Assembly: GCA_013298325.1 (NCBI GenBank)
Contig: JAAFHJ010000003.1
Span: 1-33,943, forward strand
Reading direction: 5' to 3'
DNA length: 33,943 bases
Source: Myxococcales bacterium
GTDB lineage: Bacteria; Myxococcota_A; Polyangia; Polyangiales; Polyangiaceae
This document shows positions 9,019 to 16,000 of this stretch, in pieces (within the stretch, counting starts at the first letter, position 1; each line of letters opens with the position of its first letter). The position numbers were made by a program, and so were the translations under genes. The notes beneath the pieces were generated by a model. The model was not told the origin of the DNA. It saw nothing but the letters and a program-made list of their open reading frames with translations, and made no database searches.

Positions 9019-9786
9019 GTGTCTGGAAAAAAGAAGGACCACGCCACCGACGAAACGCTCCTCGCCGCGCGCAAGGAGCTCGCGAAGTGGATTGCCGACG
9101 AACTGGGAATCGCGGACGTGCCTGCCCTTGGAGAGGCGCTGACCCACGCAAGTTACGCCCACGAGCACGGCGGCGGAGGCGACTACCAACGCCTTGAATT
9201 CCTTGGCGATGCGGTACTGCAGCTTTGTGCGAGCGAGCTGCTCTTCGCCCGCCATCCCGAGGCCGATGAAGGGGCTCTCACACGCATTCGACGCGACATG
9301 GTCAGCGCCGGGGCGCTTGCGCGTTTCGCCGCGGTCCATCGTTTTGGCGAGGCGGTAGCCCTCGGTCGCGGGAAACGCCAGGAGGGCGTGAACGAGAAGA
9401 TTCTCGCGAACGTCGCCGAGTCGGTCCTTGCGGCGATCTATCTCGCTGGCGGCCTCGAGGCAGCGCGCCGCTACACCGACGCGGTCGCGGCAACTGCGTT
9501 TGCCGATGGCGGCGCTGTCGGCGAACGGGACCCGAAAGAGGCGCTCCAAGAATGGAGCCAACGGGCCAAAAAAGGGCTCCCCGAATACCTGGTCGTCGCC
9601 GTCGATGAGGCGGGAAATCCTACAGAAACGCGCGTCCGCGGCTACCGGGCTACCGTTTCCCTTGCGGGAGAAGCGCTAGGGAACGGCGAAGGTGCAACGA
9701 AACAACGGGCCGAGCGAGCGGCAGCCACGATTGCCCTTGAGCGCGTGCCGCGGACCGGTCTGTCTGAGCGGCCCCCCGCCACCTAA
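9019..9786 (+). CDS. rnc: Ribonuclease III, with Asn at a metal-ligand Asp position
   Basis: A 255-residue double-strand-specific endoribonuclease, cytoplasmic, processing rRNA precursors and structured mRNAs. The catalytic domain has the signature YQRLEFLGDAVL (56-67); E60 and D64 match E. coli E41 and D45. The region DEGALTRIR keeps the Glu matching E65. In the last catalytic helix the usual LADxxEA reads LANVAES: E134 (E117 in E. coli) is present, but Asn 131 stands where Asp114 should be. The double-stranded RNA binding domain (about 175-245) starts with DPKEALQEW and ends with an intact ATKQRAERAAATIAL helix. Start is GTG at 9019. The stop lies 12 bases from the convergent PPIase stop. 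Identity is firm; the substitution may reduce or alter cleavage. Confidence 0.93.
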   Translation: MSGKKKDHATDETLLAARKELAKWIADELGIADVPALGEALTHASYAHEHGGGGDYQRLEFLGDAVLQLCASELLFARHPEADEGALTRIRRDMVSAGALARFAAVHRFGEAVALGRGKRQEGVNEKILANVAESVLAAIYLAGGLEAARRYTDAVAATAFADGGAVGERDPKEALQEWSQRAKKGLPEYLVVAVDEAGNPTETRVRGYRATVSLAGEALGNGEGATKQRAERAAATIALERVPRTGLSERPPAT

Positions 9787-9798
9787 GCGGGCAGACGG

Positions 9799-10818
9799 TC
9801 ACGGTTTTTGGGTCGGAAGCGGGATTGCCCCCGGTGCAGAACGCTTCGAATCCGAGACCGTAGGCGGAGCGACGATGTCGATCACCTCAACTTTTTCCGG
9901 ATGGAAATCGGTGAGATAGCGTTTCCGAAGGTCTGCGATCAAATCCGATTTCGCCTTCGCGTCGTTCTCACGCCCGAGCACCGTTCGAATCTGCGTTTTC
10001 GCCTCGTCGAGGGGCCGCTTCGTTGCCGGAATCGACCCGCGGCGCCAGACAATCGCGAACTTGTCCCCTTCGGCAACCGGCTCTTTGCCGATTTCGCCGT
10101 CGGCCAATTTGGCGGCCGCCGCATAGATCGCCGCATCGACGGAAACCCCCGCCTCCGTCGATTTGCCATCGGGAAACAGGAACCCGAGCGAACCGCCGCG
10201 AAGATTGGACCCCTTATCGAGGCTTTTTTCGCGGGCAACGTCGTTCCACGTCGCAAGCTTTCCGCCGCCGTCTTGGAGGCTCTTTGCGAGCGCCACCGCC
10301 TCTTCTTTGGTGGCTACAAGAATGCGCTGGACGGAAATTCGGAGCGGCGCATCAAAGTCGCTTCGGTGGCCTTCGTACCAAGCGGCAACTTCCGCGTCGG
10401 TTAATGCGGTCTTTCCGGTGTCATGGAGGGCACGGAGGAGCGCATTCGCCTTGGCGCGGGCCAAATCAAAGCGGATCCGAAGGGGGGCATCGAGTTTCTC
10501 ATCGACGGCTGCCCGCTCAAGGAGCGCATCGCCAATCACAACGTCCTTAAGGAAGGTTCGCAGCGCCTCCGCGGGATCCTTCCCGAACATTTCATACTGG
10601 TAGCGCGGGACTTCCGCAAAGCGACCGCGAAGCGTCTCGACGTCAATCGCGATTCCAGTGCCCTTCGCCACGATGCGAGAATCGGCTTCCGCTTTGGCGC
10701 TTCCGGATACGCTTGCCGTCGGTAAAGGGGCGGGCGTAGCCATCGCGATCCCTGCGGCACCGACGAGAGAAGCGGCCGCAAAAACAGAGGCCACAAAATG
10801 AAAACGACGGAGCGGCAT
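9799..10818 (-). CDS. Parvulin-type (PpiC/SurA-like) peptidylprolyl isomerase, exported
   Basis: A 339-residue protein with an N-terminal signal peptide (about 1-28, ending AMATP). It then has an alpha-helical SurA N-domain-like region (55-140) and a parvulin PPIase domain (about 153-265) with RISVQRILVATKEEA, LGFLFPDGK and KFAIVWRR-type motifs. A charged helix and a Pro-rich tail follow. Such proteins assist folding of outer-membrane or secreted proteins in the periplasm. A SurA_N-like domain and one PpiC domain is the common lipoprotein/PpiC layout, but there is no lipobox Cys, so it is probably soluble. The small AT-hook gene ends 35 bases upstream of its ATG on the same strand, so the two may be co-transcribed. 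Confidence 0.85.
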   Translation of the reverse strand: MPLRRFHFVASVFAAASLVGAAGIAMATPAPLPTASVSGSAKAEADSRIVAKGTGIAIDVETLRGRFAEVPRYQYEMFGKDPAEALRTFLKDVVIGDALLERAAVDEKLDAPLRIRFDLARAKANALLRALHDTGKTALTDAEVAAWYEGHRSDFDAPLRISVQRILVATKEEAVALAKSLQDGGGKLATWNDVAREKSLDKGSNLRGGSLGFLFPDGKSTEAGVSVDAAIYAAAAKLADGEIGKEPVAEGDKFAIVWRRGSIPATKRPLDEAKTQIRTVLGRENDAKAKSDLIADLRKRYLTDFHPEKVEVIDIVAPPTVSDSKRSAPGAIPLPTQKP

Positions 10819-10853
10819 AGCCCGAAGGCTCTACCGCTCCGTCGATGAAAGGG

Positions 10854-11357
10854 TCAAGCGCCCTTCTTGGCCTTCGGTGCCTTCGGCGCTGCGCCGGCGG
10901 CGACCTTCTTCGCGGGACGACCGCGGCGGGGCTGAGCGCCTTCAACGCCGGCCGCCTCGAGGGAGTCGGCGGAGATACCGACAAAGCGGTAGGTCTCCGG
11001 GCGGAAGTTGTAGGCCTGGTGAAGCTGCTTCACGACTTCGATGAGCGCTTCGCCGGTGACGCCCGGCTTGCGAACCTTGACGAGCTTCTTGAGCGCGCCG
11101 AGGGTCTCGCCGAGTTCCATCAATTCTTCGACGCGAACGAGAACGTCGAGCGGCTTGAGCTCCTTGTTCCCACCGGCGGAGCCGGCTTCGAGTTCCTGAA
11201 GAAGACGCTGACGGCGCTTTTCGGTACGCCCGTCGAGCTGGACCGCGGAGGAGCCGCGACCGCCGAGGACGTCATTGAACAAACGGCCGGCGCGACGCTT
11301 GGCAATCGCTTCCGGGGAGCCACGACGATTCTGAGCCTTGCTGGTATTCTTAGCCAC
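10854..11357 (-). CDS. Small basic protein with AT-hook-like motif and Lys/Ala tail
   Basis: A 167-residue protein of unknown function. The N-terminal half has a conserved-looking block SPEAIAKRRAGRLFND followed by charged helices. The C-terminal 35 residues hold an AT-hook-like RRGRPAKK and then a Lys/Ala/Pro-rich tail like those of histone H1-type and other nucleoid proteins. The GTG at 11357 was chosen because AAGAGGTGA lies five bases upstream and a promoter places the transcript start just before it; in-frame ATGs at 11381 and 11408 lie within the promoter. The tail suggests DNA binding, while the globular part resembles nothing I recognise. It is likely well expressed, given the near-consensus control region. 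Confidence 0.75.
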   Translation of the reverse strand: MAKNTSKAQNRRGSPEAIAKRRAGRLFNDVLGGRGSSAVQLDGRTEKRRQRLLQELEAGSAGGNKELKPLDVLVRVEELMELGETLGALKKLVKVRKPGVTGEALIEVVKQLHQAYNFRPETYRFVGISADSLEAAGVEGAQPRRGRPAKKVAAGAAPKAPKAKKGA

Positions 11358-11362
11358 TGTTT

Positions 11363-11371
11363 TCACCTCTT
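11363..11371 (-). promoter_or_regulatory. Strong ribosome binding site deciding a GTG start
   Basis: The minus strand reads AAGAGGTGA, close to the full anti-Shine-Dalgarno complement, with five bases to the GTG at 11357. It is the main reason for choosing that start over the upstream in-frame ATG codons. Confidence 0.7.
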
Positions 11372-11379
11372 GGCGCGCC

Positions 11380-11408
11380 ATCTTGCACAACGAGTTCGAA
11401 TCCGTCAA
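11380..11408 (-). promoter_or_regulatory. Candidate sigma70-type promoter of the AT-hook gene
   Basis: On the minus strand TTGACG (11403-11408) is followed by exactly 17 bases and CAAGAT (11380-11385). The -35 box matches consensus at five of six positions; the -10 box matches three. A start about seven bases on would give a leader of about 15 bases containing the AAGAGGTGA ribosome site. A nine-A tract on the same strand (11433-11441) lies some 25 bases upstream of the -35 box and could act as an UP-like element. Confidence 0.5.
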
Positions 11409-11415
11409 TCAGTGT

Positions 11416-11441
11416 TGTCGTCGGTGATGACATTTTTTTTT
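11416..11441 (+). terminator. Hairpin plus T9, intrinsic-terminator-like
   Basis: On the plus strand a seven-base-pair stem (TGTCGTC / GATGACA, one G-T pair, three-base loop) is followed at once by nine T residues (11433-11441). The geometry is that of a Rho-independent terminator, although the stem is not GC rich. No plus-strand gene lies between rnc (ends 9786) and here, so it could only stop antisense or read-through RNA from that direction. The same bases on the minus strand form an A tract upstream of the AT-hook gene promoter, which is an alternative explanation. Confidence 0.35.
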
Positions 11442-11811
11442 CCACAGGCAGTCCCGGTTTCGGCAGGCGGGCGAGGGAGGACTCGGCGACAAGCAGTGCT
11501 CCTTCTGCGCAACGCTCGGTGACGCCACTTGGGACAACAGTCCTGATTCTCACCCCGCCCAACGCCGCTGGAGCGTCGTAGACCGGGACGCGTCAATCGG
11601 AGTTCGCCCGCCCGCTACGGTGCCCGCGCCAAGGAACTCGGCGTTCGTCCTTCCCGGAGAAGGGCGGGTTTGCATCGGTCTCCGTGCCATCTTCTGGCGA
11701 TCCCACGGACGCAACTTCGCCGGCGTATACCCGTCACAACTTATTGATTACACCGCTTTTTCACCAGCACGACCTCAATACAGTTCGGCGAAGTGGGTGG
11801 CCCTCCCAGCA
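11442..11811. other. Gene-poor gap without recognisable content
   Basis: This is the larger part of the longest non-coding stretch of the window (11358-12035). I find no convincing gene, tRNA or repeat. The section 11725-11790 is more AT rich than its surroundings. Short open frames on both strands here have codon use unlike the neighbouring genes. Confidence 0.5.
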
Positions 11812-12006
11812 TCAGAAGTGAACCTCGATGGGGCCTGAAATCGACCGCCGACCGCGGAGGCTTCGCCGATGGTAGGCCGACGCGCAGTCGATCGCTTGCT
11901 CGATACAGGCGGAGAAGAACCGCCGCTGAGTCGCCGCAGGCGGACGCAAGAAGTGCGCGGCGTTCTCCGCGAGGGACGCCAGCTCCAGCGAGCGGCTCTC
12001 AACACG
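11812..12006 (-). pseudogene. Possible remnant of a four-helix-bundle (23S rRNA IVP-like) protein
   Basis: A minus-strand frame ending at 11812 contains SLAENAAHFLRP, ATQRRFF and QAIDCASAY in the order and spacing of the third and fourth helices of the S23/IVP four-helix-bundle family, which typically read LNIAEGAGR, RFY and SATECAA. The Glu-Gly after Ala is lost, and there is no N-terminal half or plausible start; the frame upstream runs into the zincin gene. It is best read as a decayed fragment. It could also be chance similarity in a GC-rich frame. Confidence 0.3.
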
Positions 12007-12035
12007 CGACGAGAAACTCCAATCGACGTTTGCCG

Positions 12036-13289
12036 CTAGCGACCGCGGAGCGCGAGGACGACCATCCCAAGAAGAGCGAGCACAATCGCCCAAAAGAGCA
12101 GGTGGCGAAGCGGTGAGCGTTCACGGGCGACGACGCGCCGTCCACGACGCCGGGCATCTTCTTCGTCGATTTCCGCCTGTTCGTCGTCATCTACCTCGTC
12201 AAACCCGGCGAGCGCCGCGGCATGATGCGCGAACTCGTGACGAACGGTTTCTTCGAGTTCCTCGTGCCAGTCGGCGCCCTCCTCGGTGGCCTCGGCGGCA
12301 ACCGCGCGAAAAGAGCGCGTGTAGAGAGTCACGATCGGCGGGAGGCCGTCGACGCTTGGACGATAGGAACCGAGAAGTGGAACGCCAGCAGCATCGACCG
12401 CCGGTATTCCAGCGTCGACACGAAAGGCGACCGGCGGACGGGGCACGATTGCCCCCTCTGCGTGCTCGGCATCAGCGGCCAAAAAGGGGGCCGCTACCCC
12501 TTCTGCGATACGCGCAAACGTCGCGTCGTCGGGGAAGCCGTTTCGGCTTGCGTCGAAGGCAGCCAGCGGCATTTCGGTGACCTCCTCGTCGAGGAATTCC
12601 CGATAGAAAGGGACTTCGACGAGGTTCGCCGCGTCGCAGGACGGGCAACGAACTTCTGCGGTCAGACGGGCCGGATAGTGGGCCGCTTGGAGGAGTTCTT
12701 CCACGGAGAGCGCGAGGATCTCGTCGCTCCGAAGGGCCTGCGCGATCGGCCCCGGCTCACTGGCATCACCAACAGCCCGAAGTCCCCAAGCATCGACAAA
12801 CGCCCGTGAAAAAGCGGTGCGCCCGTCAGCGACGGCGCGCCACGCGGGGAGCAATTCGCCGACCGTCCGTTCCGCGATTCGCACATAGACCTCACCCGAC
12901 TGGCCGGCGAGCAGGTGCGGGACGTCGTAAAGAAAAGGGGCATCGAGTTCATCGTCATTGAGCTCGGCGTCATCAAATGGGCCGGTGGGAAACGCGGCGC
13001 CGGGGCGTACGACGAAGCGCTTTTCGCAATTGGAGCAGGGGATCGATACGGCAGGATCATGGAGCAGACCGCGTGCCGTCGCGAGCGCTCGAAGCGCATG
13101 AAAATCGCGCGCAAGGAGCGAATCGACGCTCCGAGAGCGTCCATCGACCGTGAGTCGCCCTCGTGCGAGGCGCTCCCAATCGGCAGCCGGCCCGTGTCCC
13201 GAGCGGTCGGGCGGCCCATGGTCGGCGAGGGCAAACTCGAAGCGGCCCCCGGAAAACAGGGTGCCCCGGATGCGACGCTCGGAGTTCAT
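12036..13289 (-). CDS. Tail-anchored zincin-like metallopeptidase with two zinc-knuckle Cys pairs
   Basis: A 417-residue protein. The first 230 residues contain CSNC (85-88) and CPSC (215-218), about 127 residues apart and probably sharing one zinc. The layout, with DFHALRALATAR before the first pair, recalls phage T4-type and contractile-injection-system baseplate-assembly proteins; this is a resemblance only. Residues 295-360 look like a Zincin_1 metallopeptidase: GVPLLGSYRP, PPIVTLYTRSF, then ETVRHEFAHHAA with the HExxH zinc site at H351-H355. An acidic stretch (365-380), a basic stretch and one transmembrane helix (397-414) close the protein, leaving the enzyme probably cytoplasmic and membrane-tethered. 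The ATG overlaps the VUT gene stop (ATGA). Function unknown. Confidence 0.8.
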   Translation of the reverse strand: MNSERRIRGTLFSGGRFEFALADHGPPDRSGHGPAADWERLARGRLTVDGRSRSVDSLLARDFHALRALATARGLLHDPAVSIPCSNCEKRFVVRPGAAFPTGPFDDAELNDDELDAPFLYDVPHLLAGQSGEVYVRIAERTVGELLPAWRAVADGRTAFSRAFVDAWGLRAVGDASEPGPIAQALRSDEILALSVEELLQAAHYPARLTAEVRCPSCDAANLVEVPFYREFLDEEVTEMPLAAFDASRNGFPDDATFARIAEGVAAPFLAADAEHAEGAIVPRPPVAFRVDAGIPAVDAAGVPLLGSYRPSVDGLPPIVTLYTRSFRAVAAEATEEGADWHEELEETVRHEFAHHAAALAGFDEVDDDEQAEIDEEDARRRGRRVVARERSPLRHLLFWAIVLALLGMVVLALRGR

Positions 13290-14071
13290 GCACGCCCCGT
13301 AGCGACGACCGGTTCTGGCGCGATTCCGAGTCGCTTCACGACGACAGCATGAATGGCATAAACGGCAGGTGTCAATGCGACGGCAACCACGAGCTTAATC
13401 CCATATTCACGCCCAATCTTGGCGAAGATCCATCCCCATCGCTGGCTGGAAGACATCTGTCCAAGCTCGGAGGCTGGGTCACTCGCCGCCGCCCAGGTCC
13501 AGAAAATTACATTAATCGCAACAGTATCAACGATCTGACTGAGGAGCGTAGACCCAGTGGCGCGGAGCCAGAGGTGCTTCGAATTCGTAAGCGCCTTCCA
13601 GAACTGAAACACCTGGATATCGAGAAATTGACCGACCAAAAATGCGATCATGCTCGCAACGAAGAGCTGGGCACTTCCGCCAAAGATCTTGGCGAACTCC
13701 GCCTGCGTAAAATAACTCCGCGAGGAGATCGGGAGGGCCGTCGATGCCTGGAGGATGACCCACGCGAGGACCGCCATCGCAAACCCGAGGAGCGTCAGGA
13801 AGCGTGCCCCCCGCTTCCCGTAGAAGTCGTTCACGACGTCCGTGAGGAGGAAGGTGACTGGAAACGGCAGAATTCCCACAGAAATTTCGCCGAGCGGTGT
13901 GCGGAGCAACTTGCCGCCGATCACGTCACCGAGGACGAGACAGAGGACGAAGATCGACGCCAGCCAAATGAAGAGCTTCGTCGAAACGTCGATCCGATCA
14001 AACGCGGGAACGTCCGACGCCGGGACGGAGTTCGAGGGGGCGGGGTCGGCGTTGCGGGTGGGGGCGGTCAT
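13286..14071 (-). CDS. VUT-family queuosine precursor transporter (YhhQ-like)
   Basis: A 261-residue inner-membrane protein with six hydrophobic helices. It matches the vitamin-uptake-transporter (VUT/YhhQ) family: LVLGDVIGGKL in the first helix, ILPFPVTFLLTDVVNDFYGKR in the loop and second helix, and LRATGSTLLSQIVDTVAINVIFW in the fifth. E. coli YhhQ takes up the queuosine precursors preQ0/preQ1 for tRNA modification. The length is slightly above the usual 220-240 because of a hydrophilic N-terminal extension of about 30 residues. The stop overlaps the ATG of the zincin gene, so the two are translationally coupled. No other queuosine genes occur in the window. Confidence 0.9.
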   Translation of the reverse strand: MTAPTRNADPAPSNSVPASDVPAFDRIDVSTKLFIWLASIFVLCLVLGDVIGGKLLRTPLGEISVGILPFPVTFLLTDVVNDFYGKRGARFLTLLGFAMAVLAWVILQASTALPISSRSYFTQAEFAKIFGGSAQLFVASMIAFLVGQFLDIQVFQFWKALTNSKHLWLRATGSTLLSQIVDTVAINVIFWTWAAASDPASELGQMSSSQRWGWIFAKIGREYGIKLVVAVALTPAVYAIHAVVVKRLGIAPEPVVATGRA

Positions 14072-14113
14072 ACGGCACTCACGATGACGGTCAACCGCCG
14101 CGGGGGTCCTTGT

Positions 14114-16000
14114 TCACGAGGAAATCCGACGCGAAGCGGCCATGTTGGGGAGCGAGGAGACGGGGGCATCGTCCCCCGGCGGGCCGGTGCACGGGAGCAC
14201 GAGGCGGAAGCAGGCGCCACCGCTGGCTGCACGTCGATACGACAAATCGCCATCATGCTCGACGGCAATTCGCGCAGCGATCGCAAGGCCGAGGCCAGTT
14301 CCGGTCTGTTTTGTCGTTGCGTAGGGCTCAAACAAACGGTCAACAAAGGCCTCGGGGACCCCATTTCCGTCGTCTTCCACGTCAAAGACGACGCCATCAA
14401 AGCCGGCCACTGGAGCGCTGCCACCGGCTCCGGATGAACGCGACGACGGGGCGACGCGGCTCTTCGGGGCCGCCGTTCGACCGGAGATCCGTACAAGGAC
14501 CTTCCGCGAGCGCCCCTCGGTACGCACCAGAGAATTTCCTGATGAAACTTCGTTCGCGTTGGCTTCTGCGACGGCATCTTGTGCATTCTGCACCAAATTC
14601 ACCAAGACCTGAACGACCTGGTCCCGGTCGGCGAAAATCGTCGGCGGGTCGCCGTCGATCTGGGCCACCACCGGGATTCCTTCCTTGCCGTCGTGGAGGG
14701 TGACGACGTGATTGAGGACTTCGCGCGGATCGACGGTCGTCGGCTTCGGCGGCGGGAGGCGCGCGAAACGGGTAAATTCGCCGACGATCGTGGTGATGCG
14801 CTGGACTTCATCGAGGACCGTCCGCGTAGCTTCGTCGAAATATTCGTCGAAACGTGGGTCTTCCCGTGCGCGTAGGCGGCGCAACGTCTCGACGGCGGCG
14901 CGGATCGGCATGAGCGGATTTTTGATCTCATGGGCCACCCGCCGGGCGACTTCGCGCCACGCAGCGACACGAGACGCGGCGGCGAGCTTCCGACGGGTGG
15001 CGGCGAGATCTTCGATCATTCGATCGAAAGCTTGGGCCAGTTCGGCGATTTCTCCGGAGCCGCGCACACCGAGCGGGCGCGCCTTTTCTTCGGCAACTTT
15101 CGATGCTTCCTCGGCGAGCTGCGCCAGCGGCTTTCCAAGATTTCGCGCAAAGAGGAGGGCGAGAAGGACCGCCGCCACCGCTGCAAAACCAGATGCACCA
15201 TACACAGTTCTGTCGCCACTCGCGAGCGCAGCAAGGAGGGCCGCTTCGCTCTTCGTGACGGCGAGGGAGACGGTCGTATCCCCCAACGGCAACGCGCATA
15301 CGGCGCGCACCGTCCCCGGCGGATCCCGTGGGGCCGACGTGGCGAAGCTCGGGGCGACCCCGAAGGGCTTCGCGAGCCGCTCGGCGGCCGGAACCAAGTT
15401 GCGGGCCCCCAGCAGGGTGACGTCCGGGCGACCGGCGAGTCGGCACCGCACCAGCTCGGTCGGCTCCGAAGGGTCGCCGCGAAAGGCAAGTCCCGCACGG
15501 AGGTCGTTCGGCGTGCGCGGGGCGAGGCTTGCGCGGGGAGACCCTTGAATTTCCTTGGCAAATGTCGCTGGCGAGTGCGTGTGGAGTACACGTGGATCCG
15601 CAGCGATCGGGTCCCCGTCGCTGTGGAGGAGCACGAGTTCGTCGAGGTCGAAGGCGTTCCGCGTTCCGCTTACGTAGGGGCCGAGCCGGGCGACCATCCC
15701 CTCCGCCGCCGCGCGTCGGGCCGCGGGGCCAGCACTTGAGGGGGCGCGTCCTGAGGGGGGCTCCTCTCGAAGCTTCTCGGCGAGGTCCGGCGAAGCGCAT
15801 GCATTCTGCAAGAGTCGTGCGTCGCGCTCCGCCTCACGCCCCAGCTCGCCGGCAATGGCGTCGCAGGCGCTGGAAAGGTCTTTGTGGAAGCGCCCGACTT
15901 CGTCGTTTCTTCGCTCTTCGCGGAGCCGATGACCGAGGAGCAGCGGCGTCGCCGCGCCGAGAAGTCCGAAGGCGAGAAAAAGCCGCAGCGCGAGCCTCAT
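14114..16000 (-). CDS. NtrY-like membrane sensor histidine kinase
   Basis: A 628-residue kinase. The first transmembrane helix is at 4-23 and the second at about 268-286, enclosing a roughly 240-residue periplasmic sensor domain of no recognised type. A HAMP-like linker (285-335) leads to HisKA with VAHEIKNPLMPI (phospho-acceptor H357), and a HATPase domain with N box NLVQNAQDAV (N472), DDGNGVPE (543-550), FEPYATTKQ and GTGLGLAI (567-574). The NPLMPI sequence and TTK before the G2 box are of the NtrY subgroup. A Ser/Gly-rich insert (about 483-533) separates the N box from the G1 box. Its ATG overlaps the PBP1A stop (ATGA). No response regulator lies nearby, so the partner is elsewhere. Confidence 0.9.
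   Translation of the reverse strand: MRLALRLFLAFGLLGAATPLLLGHRLREERRNDEVGRFHKDLSSACDAIAGELGREAERDARLLQNACASPDLAEKLREEPPSGRAPSSAGPAARRAAAEGMVARLGPYVSGTRNAFDLDELVLLHSDGDPIAADPRVLHTHSPATFAKEIQGSPRASLAPRTPNDLRAGLAFRGDPSEPTELVRCRLAGRPDVTLLGARNLVPAAERLAKPFGVAPSFATSAPRDPPGTVRAVCALPLGDTTVSLAVTKSEAALLAALASGDRTVYGASGFAAVAAVLLALLFARNLGKPLAQLAEEASKVAEEKARPLGVRGSGEIAELAQAFDRMIEDLAATRRKLAAASRVAAWREVARRVAHEIKNPLMPIRAAVETLRRLRAREDPRFDEYFDEATRTVLDEVQRITTIVGEFTRFARLPPPKPTTVDPREVLNHVVTLHDGKEGIPVVAQIDGDPPTIFADRDQVVQVLVNLVQNAQDAVAEANANEVSSGNSLVRTEGRSRKVLVRISGRTAAPKSRVAPSSRSSGAGGSAPVAGFDGVVFDVEDDGNGVPEAFVDRLFEPYATTKQTGTGLGLAIAARIAVEHDGDLSYRRAASGGACFRLVLPCTGPPGDDAPVSSLPNMAASRRISS

Noticed and set aside
8569-9561. 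330-codon minus-strand frame opposite phhB and rnc
   Set aside because: Both plus-strand genes have clear catalytic motifs; this frame is Arg/Ser-rich without motifs.
11391-11403. GTTCGAATCC, resembling a tRNA T loop
   Set aside because: The flanking bases do not form the T stem and no acceptor or anticodon arm can be drawn; it lies in the promoter spacer.
11350-11562. Minus-strand 70-codon frame running into the AT-hook gene start
   Set aside because: It would span the promoter and ribosome site of that gene, has no ribosome site of its own and its codon use (many A/T-ending codons) is unlike the neighbours.
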